Shown: positions 7,824 through 17,664 of the stretch, in pieces
How positions within the stretch are numbered: the stretch's first letter is position 1
Layout: each line of letters begins with the position of its first letter
Assembly: GCA_965601485.1 (NCBI GenBank)
Contig: OZ271846.1
Location: 868,001-932,000, forward strand
Direction of reading: 5' to 3'
From: Methylotenera_A aquatica
GTDB lineage: Bacteria > Pseudomonadota > Gammaproteobacteria > Burkholderiales > Methylophilaceae
DNA: 64,000 nt
Notes under the pieces: model-generated
Told to the model about the DNA's origin: nothing
Database searches by the model: none
Seen by the model: only the letters and a program-made list of their open reading frames with translations
Program-made: the position numbers and the translations under genes

Positions 7824-9308
7824 TTAAAACTTAGGGTAAGTATCAGCGCTGGCGATTTTGAATTGACTTGCTTTGTCATCGTAGTCAGGTTCAAAGCGCG
7901 CTAAAATGTTGAAATAGCTACGAATCGATTCCACGAAAATCACAGGCGCACCACCACTGGCGTACCCATATTTGGCATTCACATAATAGTTCGGGTCGTT
8001 TAGCATTACCAATGTTTTTTTTACATCAGCCCAGCGGTCTGGGTTCATTTTTAAGCGTTGCGCTAATACCCGCGCGTCTTCCAAATGCGCATAACCAATA
8101 TTGTAAGAGGCTAACGCCATGTAGGTGCGGTCAGGCTCCGGCACTCGATCTGGGATAGAGTCTTTAAGTAGATTGATGTATTTTGCCCCAGCTGGAATGC
8201 TTTGTTTTGGATCTAATCTGTCGCTAACTTTCATTAAGTCGGCAGCATCTTCGGTTAACATCATTAATCCACGCACATTTGTAGGTGATGTATTAAATGT
8301 ATCCCAATGCGATTCCTGGTAGCTAACAGCAGCGATTAGGCGCCAATCTAGCCCAGTAATATCTTGTGCTTGCTGAAAAAGTCGTTTGTATTTGGGTAAT
8401 AAAGTACGGATGCGGATTAAAAACGCTTTCACATCAACTGGTTTTAGTCGTTTGGCATTGCCATGATAGCGATCTATTAGATTTCGTAAGGTGCCATTTT
8501 TTTTAATTTTGCTAAAAAATGCATTCACCTTATTTTGCAGCTCAGGATTGCTATTTTTAGGCATTGCCCATGCAATTTTTTCTGGCTCACCAATCGCAAA
8601 TGCAGTGCTTAAATTGGGATAATAATTCTGCATAATAGACACCAAGTGGTTGTCTGCGATAGTGTAATCAATATTACCATGCTCCAATTCTTGCAGTAAT
8701 TGATCAGAACCCACATGCAAGCGTTCTTGCCAAATAAGTCCTTCCTGTTTGGGTTTTAGCTTGATTAAACGTTCCACAAAGCTGGTACCAGCAGGCACTG
8801 TAATAAGGCGTCCAGCCAAATCTTTTAATTTTTTTGGTGCTCTTATTTTGTCCTCTTTAAGTTTCTGGCTGTTGTAGACTACCATTTGCTGTACGTCTTG
8901 GTAGGGAGTCGAAAAATCAATTATTTCTTTGCGGGCGTCTGTGATGGTGACATCGGCGGCGGCGATATCAGCTTTTTTATTCAACACAAAGGGAATTACT
9001 TGGTTGATATTATCAGCTAAGGTAAGTTTTAATTCGGTGCCGTCATTCAGTTCTTTGATGAATAGTTGAATTAAATCGTACTCAAGCCCAGCTGCATGTT
9101 CGTTATCGTCTAGGTAATAAGTGTTGGGGCTGTTAAGTGTAACAAAGGTAAGCACTTTAGCGTTTTTGCCACCAGAGGGGCTGATGACCACCCTTATGCC
9201 ATCGTCAATTTCTTTTTCACTTGGCGGTGTACAGGATGCCAAGAATAAAGCGCTGCAAAATAAAAATGCCGGTACCACAACGCTATACACACAACGTACA
9301 GTCGACAT
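7824..9308 (-). CDS. mltF: membrane-bound lytic murein transglycosylase F-like lipoprotein
   Basis: Cleaves peptidoglycan glycan strands to 1,6-anhydro products. The start is placed at the ATG at 9308, giving a lipoprotein signal with lipobox LASC (Cys26); an upstream in-frame TTG at 9332 would add eight residues. After the lipobox comes a family-3 solute-binding-like domain (TFVTLNSPNTYYLDDNEHAA through about residue 290), then a lysozyme-like SLT domain with DWRLIAAVSYQESHWD, whose Glu is the catalytic acid, and ALASYNIGYAHLEDA. This order is diagnostic of MltF. It lies just downstream of rpiA on the same strand. Confidence 0.9.
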   Translation of the reverse strand: MSTVRCVYSVVVPAFLFCSALFLASCTPPSEKEIDDGIRVVISPSGGKNAKVLTFVTLNSPNTYYLDDNEHAAGLEYDLIQLFIKELNDGTELKLTLADNINQVIPFVLNKKADIAAADVTITDARKEIIDFSTPYQDVQQMVVYNSQKLKEDKIRAPKKLKDLAGRLITVPAGTSFVERLIKLKPKQEGLIWQERLHVGSDQLLQELEHGNIDYTIADNHLVSIMQNYYPNLSTAFAIGEPEKIAWAMPKNSNPELQNKVNAFFSKIKKNGTLRNLIDRYHGNAKRLKPVDVKAFLIRIRTLLPKYKRLFQQAQDITGLDWRLIAAVSYQESHWDTFNTSPTNVRGLMMLTEDAADLMKVSDRLDPKQSIPAGAKYINLLKDSIPDRVPEPDRTYMALASYNIGYAHLEDARVLAQRLKMNPDRWADVKKTLVMLNDPNYYVNAKYGYASGGAPVIFVESIRSYFNILARFEPDYDDKASQFKIASADTYPKF

Positions 9309-9335
9309 TAATTTGCTTGTTAGTGTGAGCAAATA

Positions 9336-10043
9336 TCAGGCCCAGTTTTCGCGCACAATACCTTCATGTGCAATCAATGTGGCGCTGGTTAAGCCAATAA
9401 AAATACCATGCTCAACCACGCCAGGTGTGTTGTTAATGAGCTGATTTAATTGCGCTTCGGATAATGCTTTGTCAAAAGTCATATCCAGCACCAAGTTGCC
9501 GTTAGAGCTTACACATAAACCATCTTTCGCCACATTTTGGCGCAAATCACCTACGCCGCCAGCTTGTTCTAGGCTATGTTTGGCCGCTTTCCATGCCATT
9601 GGCATCACTTCAATGGGGATGGTGAAATTGGTACCGATTCGGCCGACTAATTTACTGCTATCGGCAACTACTAAGAATTGTTTGGCGGCTTTTGCCAGTA
9701 ATTTCTCTAGAACCAAGTCATAGCCGCGGCCTTTTAACAATGTCAAATCAAGCGTGATTTCATCGGCACCATCTACATATAAATCTATTTCGGCCACTTG
9801 GGTGAGTGCAATCACATTTAAACCTAGGCTTTGCGCTTTGATCATACTCACCATTGAGCTGGCGATGGTGGCAACTTTTAGATTTTCTTTATGCTGGCGG
9901 CGTGCCAACTCTTGAATAAAATAATTGGCAGTAGAGCCTGTGCCTAAGCCAACTAACATGCCATTTTTCACAAAATTGGCTGCATGAATCGCAACAGCCT
10001 GTTTATCGTTAACAGGCTTATCATTCATAAGTGTATCACTCAT
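9336..10043 (-). CDS. rpiA: ribose-5-phosphate isomerase A
   Basis: Interconverts ribose-5-phosphate and ribulose-5-phosphate, and in a methylotroph would also serve the ribulose monophosphate cycle. Motifs seen are GLGTGSTANYFI (phosphate-binding loop), DLYVDGADEI (catalytic Asp residues) and KGRG. I chose the ATG at 10043, preceded by GAGGAG ten bases upstream, over an in-frame GTG at 10064. The length of 235 aa is slightly longer than E. coli RpiA. The mltF-like gene follows closely. Confidence 0.95.
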   Translation of the reverse strand: MSDTLMNDKPVNDKQAVAIHAANFVKNGMLVGLGTGSTANYFIQELARRQHKENLKVATIASSMVSMIKAQSLGLNVIALTQVAEIDLYVDGADEITLDLTLLKGRGYDLVLEKLLAKAAKQFLVVADSSKLVGRIGTNFTIPIEVMPMAWKAAKHSLEQAGGVGDLRQNVAKDGLCVSSNGNLVLDMTFDKALSEAQLNQLINNTPGVVEHGIFIGLTSATLIAHEGIVRENWA

Positions 10044-10204
10044 GACAGTAACGCTCCTCAACACTTGTTTCGCAGCGTTTATTATTAGAGCTGCTTAATT
10101 GTTATTAGCGCATAAATTAACGCTAAGCTTAAGGTTATAATAGGTAATAAGTCACTATTAGCCAACTCTTTTTTTAAGAACCCAAGTAATTTTCAAGCAC
10201 ATTT

Positions 10205-13200
10205 ATGCAGTTAACTCCGCCAAGCGCAGGTCAAAAAAGCCGTTTTTCGTATCTAGCCAATGGCTTAGATAGCTTATCTCTTGCTTTACTTGCATGTAGT
10301 CAAAAAACAACATATGACACAACTGCTGTTGCAAAAAAGTCACCGCTGGTGATTATTACCAGCAATGCATTTGAATCGCAGCGCTTGTTTGAAGAGATTC
10401 CTTACTTTGGGCCAGAGCTAACCGTGCGCATGCTGCCGGATTGGGAAACGCTACCTTACGATGTATTTTCGCCGCACCCTGATTTGATTTCAGAGCGCTT
10501 AGCGACCTTGTACCAAATTAGCCAAAACCTCTGTGATGTAGTAATTGTGCCAATTGCCACGGCGCTGATTCGCTTGCCAGCCGTGGCTTATTTGGCGGGG
10601 CATAGCTTTATGCTCAGAAAAGGCCAAAAACTCAATTTAGAAGCTTTACGTCATCAATGTGCGCAGGCAGGTTATCACAATGTAAGCCAAGTGATTTCGC
10701 CAGGTGAATTTAGTGTGCGCGGCGGTTTGGTGGATCTATTCCCAATGGGAAGTGTGTTTCCGTTTCGTATTGATTTATTTGATGATGAGATTGAAAGCAT
10801 CCGCACTTTTGATGTGGATACGCAACGCAGTTTATATCCAGTGCCCGAGATCCGCTTATTGCCTGCGCGTGAATTTCCGCTCGATGATAAAGGAATCGCC
10901 ACTTTTAGAAGTAATTTTAGAGAGCAGTTTGAAGGCGACCCACAACGCGCGACCATTTATAAAAATGTGAGTAAAGGCGTTTCCAGTGGCGGTATTGAAT
11001 GGTATTTGCCTTTATTTTTTGAAGAAACATCTACCTTATTAAATTACATTCCCGAAAACGCTACTCTTTGTTTGCACGGCAATTGTGACAAAGCCGCGCA
11101 ACAATTTTGGACAGAGGCGAATTCGAGATACAGGTTGTTGGCATATGATGCAGAGCGCCCGATTTTAAAGCCAGAGGTTTTGCTGATTAAAACGGATGAT
11201 TTTTTTACACAGACGCAAAGATATGCCGTTTTAACGCTAAGTCATGAGGCTAAAAATCCACTGCCTGCGTTAGATATTGAGCGCCGCGCTGAACAGCCTT
11301 TGCATAAATTGCAGGCATTTATATCATGCAACAAAAAACGTATTTTAATCACCGCCGAAAGCCTAGGCCGCCGCGAAACCATGTTGCAATTGTTTACAGA
11401 ACATGGTGTCATTATGCCCACTTGCGAAACATGGGCAGATTTTGAGGCCAGTGATGCACCGCTGATGCTAGGTGTTTCGCCTTTACATAATGGTTTTTAT
11501 GATGACATCACCGTTATCACCGAATCTGAGCTGTATTCAGGTACAGTGCGCCAGCAGCGGAGGCGCGAGAAAGAAAAAACGCGCAATACGGAGGGCATGC
11601 TTAAAGATTTATCTGAACTTCGCATGGATGATCCAGTCGTTCATGAACAGCACGGTGTTGGGCGCTATAAAGGTTTGATGAATCTGGATTTTGGTGAAGG
11701 TGAAACCGAATTTTTGCTGCTGCAATATTTTGGCGATGACAAATTATACGTACCCGTTTCGCAATTATTTTTAATCTCACGTTACTCTGGCGGACCGCCA
11801 GAAAGTGCGCCATTGCATCGTTTAGGCTCTGGTCAATGGGAAAAAGCCAAGAAAAAGGCGCTCAAACAAATCCGCGATACCGCCGCGGAATTGCTTAATC
11901 TTTACGCTCAACGCGCCGCGCGGCGCGGCCATGCATTTACCTTAAGCTTAAAAGATTATGAAGCGTTTTGTGAAGGCTTTCCGTTTGAAGAAACGCCAGA
12001 TCAATTAGAAGCCATTGAAAACGTTATTAAAGATATGCAATCTGGCCGACCTATGGACAGGCTGGTTTGTGGCGATGTTGGCTTTGGTAAAACAGAGGTG
12101 GCCTTACGCGCTGCATTTGTGGCGGTGATGGGCGGCAGACAGGTGGCCGTGCTGGTACCAACCACATTATTAGCAGAACAGCATTACCAAAACTTCTGTG
12201 ATCGATTTGCGGAATGGCCGATTAAAATCGCCGAAATCTCACGCTTTAGAAGTGCAAAAGAACAAAAACAAGCGCTTACTGACTTGGCTGAAGGTAAAGT
12301 GGATATTATTATTGGCACGCATCGTTTGATTCAAAAAGATGTGATCTTTAAAAACTTAGGCTTGGCGATTCTGGATGAAGAGCACCGCTTTGGTGTGCGA
12401 CAAAAAGAGCAATTAAAAGCTTTGCGTGCAGAAGTGGATATTTTAACGCTGACCGCAACGCCGATTCCACGCACTTTGAGCATGGCGATGGAAGGCTTGC
12501 GCGAATTTAGTGTGATTGCCACGCCGCCGCAAAAACGTTTAAGTATTAAAACATTCCACACCTATTATTCAGATGGCATTATCCGTGAAGCGGTGATGCG
12601 CGAATTTAAACGCGGTGGCCAAGTATATTTTTTGCATAACGAAGTGGATACCATTTTTGTGCAAAAAGAAAAGCTTGAAAAAATATTGCCGGAAGCGCGA
12701 ATTGCCATTGCCCACGGCCAATTGCGTGAGCGAGAGCTGGAACACGTGATGCGCGATTTTTACCAGCAGCGTAGCAATATTTTGTTGTGTACCACCATTA
12801 TTGAAACAGGAATTGATGTGCCTACCGCCAACACCATTATCATGAATCATGCCGATATGTTTGGTTTAGCACAGTTACATCAATTACGCGGGCGCGTGGG
12901 CCGTTCGCACCATCAGGCTTATGCCTATTTGCTGACCGATGAGCACCGCAAAATCACACCGCAAGCGCAAAAACGCTTAGACGCGATTCAACTATTGGAA
13001 GATTTAGGCGCAGGTTTTCATTTAGCCATGCACGATTTAGAGATTCGCGGGGCGGGTGAATTACTAGGCGATTCACAAAGCGGTGAGATGCAGGAAATCG
13101 GTTTTAGCTTGTATTCGGATATGCTCAATCATGCCCTTAAACAGCTTAAAGCAGGTAAAGAACCTGATTTAAACGCGCCACTTGGCGTCACCACTGAAAT

Positions 13201-13618
13201 CAATCTCCATGTGCCAGCCTTGCTAACCAACGCCTATTGCCCGGATGTGCATGAACGTTTGGTGATTTATAAACGCCTTGCCAATTCTAACAACGATGAC
13301 GATTTAGATAGCCTGCAAGAAGAGTTAATTGACCGTTTTGGCTTGCTGCCAGAACAGGGTGAAGCATTGATGGCTTGTCACCGATTGCGCATCGCTGCAA
13401 AGCCGTTAGGTATAAATAAAATTGATGCTTCTGATAGCGCTATTCAACTGCATTTTGCTCAGACTACAGAAGTTGACCCACTTAAATTGATTGACTTATT
13501 GCAACGCGACCGCCGTTGCCGCATGAATGGCCCCGATAAAATGCGCGTAACCGTACAATTCGGTAATGTGGCACATCGCGCCGAGTTTGTGAAAACGTTA
13601 CTAAAAGAATTTATGTAA
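10205..13618 (+). CDS. mfd: transcription-repair coupling factor Mfd
   Basis: Removes RNA polymerase stalled at lesions and recruits UvrA. The full-length 1137-aa protein has the UvrB-homology module with LPDWETLPYD, the RNA-polymerase-interacting domain DPVVHEQHGVGRYKGL near residue 480, the RecG-like motor with Walker A GDVGFGKTE near 623, DEEHRFG near 725, ATPIPRTL and LRGRVGRS, and the C-terminal TRCF domain. A TATAAT lies at 10136-10141 in the divergent gap to rpiA, but without a good -35. The DedA gene follows by 33 bp. Confidence 0.97.
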   Translation: MQLTPPSAGQKSRFSYLANGLDSLSLALLACSQKTTYDTTAVAKKSPLVIITSNAFESQRLFEEIPYFGPELTVRMLPDWETLPYDVFSPHPDLISERLATLYQISQNLCDVVIVPIATALIRLPAVAYLAGHSFMLRKGQKLNLEALRHQCAQAGYHNVSQVISPGEFSVRGGLVDLFPMGSVFPFRIDLFDDEIESIRTFDVDTQRSLYPVPEIRLLPAREFPLDDKGIATFRSNFREQFEGDPQRATIYKNVSKGVSSGGIEWYLPLFFEETSTLLNYIPENATLCLHGNCDKAAQQFWTEANSRYRLLAYDAERPILKPEVLLIKTDDFFTQTQRYAVLTLSHEAKNPLPALDIERRAEQPLHKLQAFISCNKKRILITAESLGRRETMLQLFTEHGVIMPTCETWADFEASDAPLMLGVSPLHNGFYDDITVITESELYSGTVRQQRRREKEKTRNTEGMLKDLSELRMDDPVVHEQHGVGRYKGLMNLDFGEGETEFLLLQYFGDDKLYVPVSQLFLISRYSGGPPESAPLHRLGSGQWEKAKKKALKQIRDTAAELLNLYAQRAARRGHAFTLSLKDYEAFCEGFPFEETPDQLEAIENVIKDMQSGRPMDRLVCGDVGFGKTEVALRAAFVAVMGGRQVAVLVPTTLLAEQHYQNFCDRFAEWPIKIAEISRFRSAKEQKQALTDLAEGKVDIIIGTHRLIQKDVIFKNLGLAILDEEHRFGVRQKEQLKALRAEVDILTLTATPIPRTLSMAMEGLREFSVIATPPQKRLSIKTFHTYYSDGIIREAVMREFKRGGQVYFLHNEVDTIFVQKEKLEKILPEARIAIAHGQLRERELEHVMRDFYQQRSNILLCTTIIETGIDVPTANTIIMNHADMFGLAQLHQLRGRVGRSHHQAYAYLLTDEHRKITPQAQKRLDAIQLLEDLGAGFHLAMHDLEIRGAGELLGDSQSGEMQEIGFSLYSDMLNHALKQLKAGKEPDLNAPLGVTTEINLHVPALLTNAYCPDVHERLVIYKRLANSNNDDDLDSLQEELIDRFGLLPEQGEALMACHRLRIAAKPLGINKIDASDSAIQLHFAQTTEVDPLKLIDLLQRDRRCRMNGPDKMRVTVQFGNVAHRAEFVKTLLKEFM

Positions 13619-13651
13619 ATATTTATTTGCTAATATATAAGGAAAAATAAT

Positions 13652-14263
13652 ATGTTAGAAAAAATCATCGCAGCAGTTGCCACTTGGATTATTGGCGTGA
13701 TATCCAGTATGGGTTATGGTGGCATTGTGCTGTTAATGGCTATTGAATCGGCTTGTATTCCGCTGCCTTCTGAAATCATTATGCCCTTTGCAGGATTTTT
13801 GGTCAGCAAAGGTGAATTGACATTGTTTGGCATTACCATGGCAGGTGCCATTGGTTGTGTGGTGGGGTCGATTCCTGCTTATTATGCTGGTATGTTCGGC
13901 GGTAGACCGCTTGCAGATAAATACGGCAAGTATGTGCTGATTAGCAAAAAAGATTTAGATATGGCAGATCGATGGTTTGCGACGCATGGCGAAATCATTA
14001 TTTTTATTGCTCGTTTATTGCCTGGTGTACGCACGTTTATTGCCTTCCCAGCTGGTATGGCGCGCATGAATATGTCGCGTTTTGTGATTTATACTTTTGT
14101 TGGCTCATTCATCTGGTGCTGGGCGCTGGGCTATATCGGCATGAAAGCAGGCCAAAACTGGGAGCAGCTAAGCGTGTATTTTCATCAGTCGCATTACGTA
14201 ATTATTGCTGGCGGCTTTGCGTTTGTGGCTTGGTATGTTTGGCATCACTTCAAGCAAGAATAA
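13652..14263 (+). CDS. DedA-family inner-membrane protein
   Basis: DedA/VTT-superfamily membrane protein. Family members act in envelope homeostasis, and some flip undecaprenyl phosphate or phospholipids; which role applies here is unknown. The 203-aa protein has the glycine-rich IESACIPLPSEIIMPFAGFL segment (Glu and Pro-Leu-Pro typical of the family), RLLPGVRTFIAFPAGMARM, and about five hydrophobic segments including the last 25 residues. An AAGGAAAAATAAT leader precedes the ATG. It is convergent with the AddA-like gene, 14 bp apart. Confidence 0.9.
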   Translation: MLEKIIAAVATWIIGVISSMGYGGIVLLMAIESACIPLPSEIIMPFAGFLVSKGELTLFGITMAGAIGCVVGSIPAYYAGMFGGRPLADKYGKYVLISKKDLDMADRWFATHGEIIIFIARLLPGVRTFIAFPAGMARMNMSRFVIYTFVGSFIWCWALGYIGMKAGQNWEQLSVYFHQSHYVIIAGGFAFVAWYVWHHFKQE

Positions 14264-14277
14264 TTAAAGTGGATTAG

Positions 14278-17200
14278 TTAAAGTAAAACTAATTTGCCGT
14301 GCGCTAAAAAAAATACTGCTTTTTGAATAGGTAAGCCTTCATGTTCAAATAGGGCTTGGTAGCGCGTTAATTGGGGGCGATGCTGCTCTGCAAGCAAAAC
14401 TAAATCAACATTATCCTCAGCAAAAGTCAGTTTGTAATCAACTATCCAGCGTTTTTGAACTTTTACATCTTGCTCAATAAATGTTAAGTCCAGTCGCTGC
14501 TCTTGGGGCTCACCAAACACATTTACTGAGGTGATGCTCAACTCGGATTGGCGACTATTTCTTTCAGCTAGCAACCAAGCGCAATCAGCACTTGTCACAG
14601 ATTTTGTTAACGCATTAACTACCACATTAATATGCATATTAATATGTTCAGTTGCATGACCTTTTTGCTTAAACCAATGTTGCATGGCAGGTGCACATGC
14701 TTGAATGCGGCTGATTGGCCATTTGCTCAAGCCGCTACCGGCTATCATTTCCATATACAAATGCGTTAATGTGCCAGTATCGGCAGCGATATTAGGTAGC
14801 GTATTTGTAGCAGTATTGACGCTATTATTAGGCGAAATATAGGCTAATTTTGTCCCTGGCTGATTGAGTAAGTCAGGCAAGCAAGTCATCTTTAAGCGTT
14901 TAAGTTGCGGGGTAAAATCTTGCAATCGCATAACTGTTTCCGTCTGCGCATTGATGGTTGTTGCTGCTAAAAATTGTGCTTCAACACTTGGCCAAAGTAT
15001 CGATAATAACGATTTAGCCAATGGCTTAATTTCATCTTTTTCACTCTTCTTTACCACTGCAACCAAATGTAGTTTTTTAATGCTTCGCGTGGCGGCCACA
15101 TATAAAAGACGGGCAGTTTCGTTATCAATACGTTCTATTTCCAAGCCTTTTAAAAAGTCATACGTGCTGGTTTGGCCTTTTGTCTTTTTGGTAAAAGGAG
15201 CGGCTAAAAGCGTTCTATGATTGTTAACTGACACTTCTTCCCACAGCATCATTGGGCTCTCAGTATTAGCTGGCTTGCGATTAAGCGCTGGCAAAATTAC
15301 TGTATCAAACTCTAAGCCTTTGGAGGCGTGAACGGTAAGAAACTGTAGCTTGTCATTTGCGGCAATATCGGGCTGAGCGTAGAGCTTTTTCATTGCGGTA
15401 TCTAGCTGGTTAAAATCCAGCACAAAGCCACGCGCGGTTTTTGCCACCAAGTCAAAAAAGGCCTGAATATCACGATTATCGCCCGCGCTGATTAAGGTAT
15501 TCGCGCCGCCTAATTTAAGCCATGTGCTTTCTAGCCAACGTCGCAAAGGCATGCGGCCTTTATGCTGAAATGCTTCTTCCAAAATTTCTTGCACATGCCG
15601 CAAACGTTTTTGACCATCTGCGCTAAGCGTTCGCAAGCGGTTTTCATCCTGTATCAGTTGCCAAATGCTCGCAAAGTGGTTGTCATGCGCTAAAGCATGT
15701 AAATCTGCCAATTTCAAGCCGCACCAAGGCGCGCGCAGTATATTAAGCCAATGCACACGGTCGGCACGGTGCAGCATGGCGCGGGTGAGTGAAAGCGCAT
15801 CTAAAACTGTTTGCCTATCGTTTAAGCCTTCAATTTCTACTGCCTGAAAACGGATATGTGCATAATCGCGGCGAATCACAGAAACTAGGTCGTTTAGGTG
15901 ATTACGCGAACGCACTAGAACCACTATTTTGTTTTCAGGATTATTTTTTTGCTCAATGGCGATTAAATCCGCCACATAACGCGCTTCAATCAGCCTGGCT
16001 TGTTCGCTTTCTTCATCACTATCAAGTACTAAAGGGTGCACGCTCACACCTTCATCAGCAATGGTATCCTTGGTAGCAATAAACGTACGGTAGCTAATGG
16101 CGACTTGGGTGATGTTGTCTTGCGCTGGAAAAATAGGCTTAAAAGTGTTGTTAATCCAATCCACCACTTGCGGATGGCTACGATTATTCCGCGTCAGTTT
16201 TAGCGGGGTAAGTGGCAATTGCCCAATGCCAAATTCACTGGCTTGTAAGAACAAGCTAACATCGGCTTTGCGAAAGCGATAAATCGATTGCATAGGATCA
16301 CCCACACAAAATAATGTACGGCCATCATCATGCTGCCAGCCCAGCGTTAACTGCTCAATCAAGCGCATTTGCGTGGGGCTGGTATCTTGAAACTCATCCA
16401 CCAATAAGTGTGTAATTTTGTAATCAAACTTTAAAGCCAAATCAGTTGCACCATGCTCATTTTCCAATGCATAGCTAGCCGACTGCGCAATCGCTACAAA
16501 ATCCACTTCATTCGCCGTTTGAAATGTTGTCCATAAATGCGCGGTGGCTAATTGTAGCAACTGCGCAAATGCTTTAATGATGGCGCAATCTTTGCTGATT
16601 AGATCTAAGTCTAGATTAGGCAGATATCGCACCGCATCAAGAGTGTACGGATCACCTATTAATTCAGTGAGCTGCGAAAATTGCTGTTTATATTCTTCAA
16701 ATTCGGGGTGATTTTTATCTTTAGCTGGAAAGCCATCATTAATATTGGGTTTCTTTTTAAAAGTGCCATCATTCGTTAACAATCCGCCAGCCAAAACCTG
16801 CCAATTGCTTAAATCATCCACATCTGCGCCTAATGGTTCTTCCCAATTGGCTAATGCTTGCAATGCATGAACGCGCTCCAAATTATTGGCAGCAAAGCGT
16901 AACAATGGCATAAGCTGCATTTGTATGCTGGCTGGAATCACTTGTAAGGTAAGCGCTAATTTTTGTTCCACTATTTCGGTCAGCGCGTTTGCTACATTTT
17001 CGGCAATTTCGTCTGCCGAAATATTGACCTGCTCACCAACCAAAGGTAGCCACTGATCGCGTTTTGCAAGCATATCTGCAAGCAATTCGGTGAGCTTTTC
17101 AATATCGTTTTGCATAAAGCGCAGCGCAGTGCTAACCGTTTCATCAAGACTATGTTCATTGGCAATTTGCGCTAGTGCCTGCTGAGCGGCGGTTTTATAA

Positions 17201-17652
17201 TGCGCATCGGCATCTAAGCTGATAATAGGTTGCCCACCAAAACGGCTTAACAAAGGCATTTGTCGCGCCAAGCTACTACAAAGCGCATCCATGGTTTGAA
17301 TACGCAGCCGCGCGGGTTGCGATAGTAATTGCCAGCCACTGTTTTTGGCATGTGCCAATGCTTTAATCGCCAAATCGCGCGTCACTTGTTTATGTGGCGC
17401 GTTTACTGGGCTATTATTTTCTGCCGCTTCTAGCGACATTAAAATGCGGTTTCGCATTTCCGCCGCGGCTTTATTGGTGAATGTTAGCGCGATGATTTCT
17501 TCTGGTGCTTCAACCATTGCCAGCAATTTTAAGTAGCGTTGCGTCAGTAATTCAGTTTTTCCGGCACCCGCAGGAGCTTCTACAATAAAATTTTCTAGTT
17601 CTAATGCGCGTTGGCGATTATGGCTATCTATCTGTATTAAATCGTTATTCAT
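14278..17652 (-). CDS. UvrD/AddA-like helicase-nuclease (exonuclease V type)
   Basis: ATP-dependent 3'-5' helicase with a C-terminal nuclease, expected to process double-strand ends together with the gene upstream. The 1124-aa protein shows Walker A APAGAGKT at residues 26-33, EIIALTFTNKAAAEMRNR (motif Ia), LLVDEFQDTSPTQM (motif II), QSIYRFRKAD (motif III), LTVHASKGLEFDTVILP (motif V) and ETARLLYVAATR (motif VI). A PD-(D/E)xK nuclease follows with WIVDYKLTF. It begins 12 bp after the AddB-like gene, on the same strand. In Betaproteobacteria this AddAB-like pair usually replaces RecBCD; RecB or AddA may both appear as names. Confidence 0.9.
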   Translation of the reverse strand: MNNDLIQIDSHNRQRALELENFIVEAPAGAGKTELLTQRYLKLLAMVEAPEEIIALTFTNKAAAEMRNRILMSLEAAENNSPVNAPHKQVTRDLAIKALAHAKNSGWQLLSQPARLRIQTMDALCSSLARQMPLLSRFGGQPIISLDADAHYKTAAQQALAQIANEHSLDETVSTALRFMQNDIEKLTELLADMLAKRDQWLPLVGEQVNISADEIAENVANALTEIVEQKLALTLQVIPASIQMQLMPLLRFAANNLERVHALQALANWEEPLGADVDDLSNWQVLAGGLLTNDGTFKKKPNINDGFPAKDKNHPEFEEYKQQFSQLTELIGDPYTLDAVRYLPNLDLDLISKDCAIIKAFAQLLQLATAHLWTTFQTANEVDFVAIAQSASYALENEHGATDLALKFDYKITHLLVDEFQDTSPTQMRLIEQLTLGWQHDDGRTLFCVGDPMQSIYRFRKADVSLFLQASEFGIGQLPLTPLKLTRNNRSHPQVVDWINNTFKPIFPAQDNITQVAISYRTFIATKDTIADEGVSVHPLVLDSDEESEQARLIEARYVADLIAIEQKNNPENKIVVLVRSRNHLNDLVSVIRRDYAHIRFQAVEIEGLNDRQTVLDALSLTRAMLHRADRVHWLNILRAPWCGLKLADLHALAHDNHFASIWQLIQDENRLRTLSADGQKRLRHVQEILEEAFQHKGRMPLRRWLESTWLKLGGANTLISAGDNRDIQAFFDLVAKTARGFVLDFNQLDTAMKKLYAQPDIAANDKLQFLTVHASKGLEFDTVILPALNRKPANTESPMMLWEEVSVNNHRTLLAAPFTKKTKGQTSTYDFLKGLEIERIDNETARLLYVAATRSIKKLHLVAVVKKSEKDEIKPLAKSLLSILWPSVEAQFLAATTINAQTETVMRLQDFTPQLKRLKMTCLPDLLNQPGTKLAYISPNNSVNTATNTLPNIAADTGTLTHLYMEMIAGSGLSKWPISRIQACAPAMQHWFKQKGHATEHINMHINVVVNALTKSVTSADCAWLLAERNSRQSELSITSVNVFGEPQEQRLDLTFIEQDVKVQKRWIVDYKLTFAEDNVDLVLLAEQHRPQLTRYQALFEHEGLPIQKAVFFLAHGKLVLL

Positions 17653-17664
17653 TTTATTATTAAT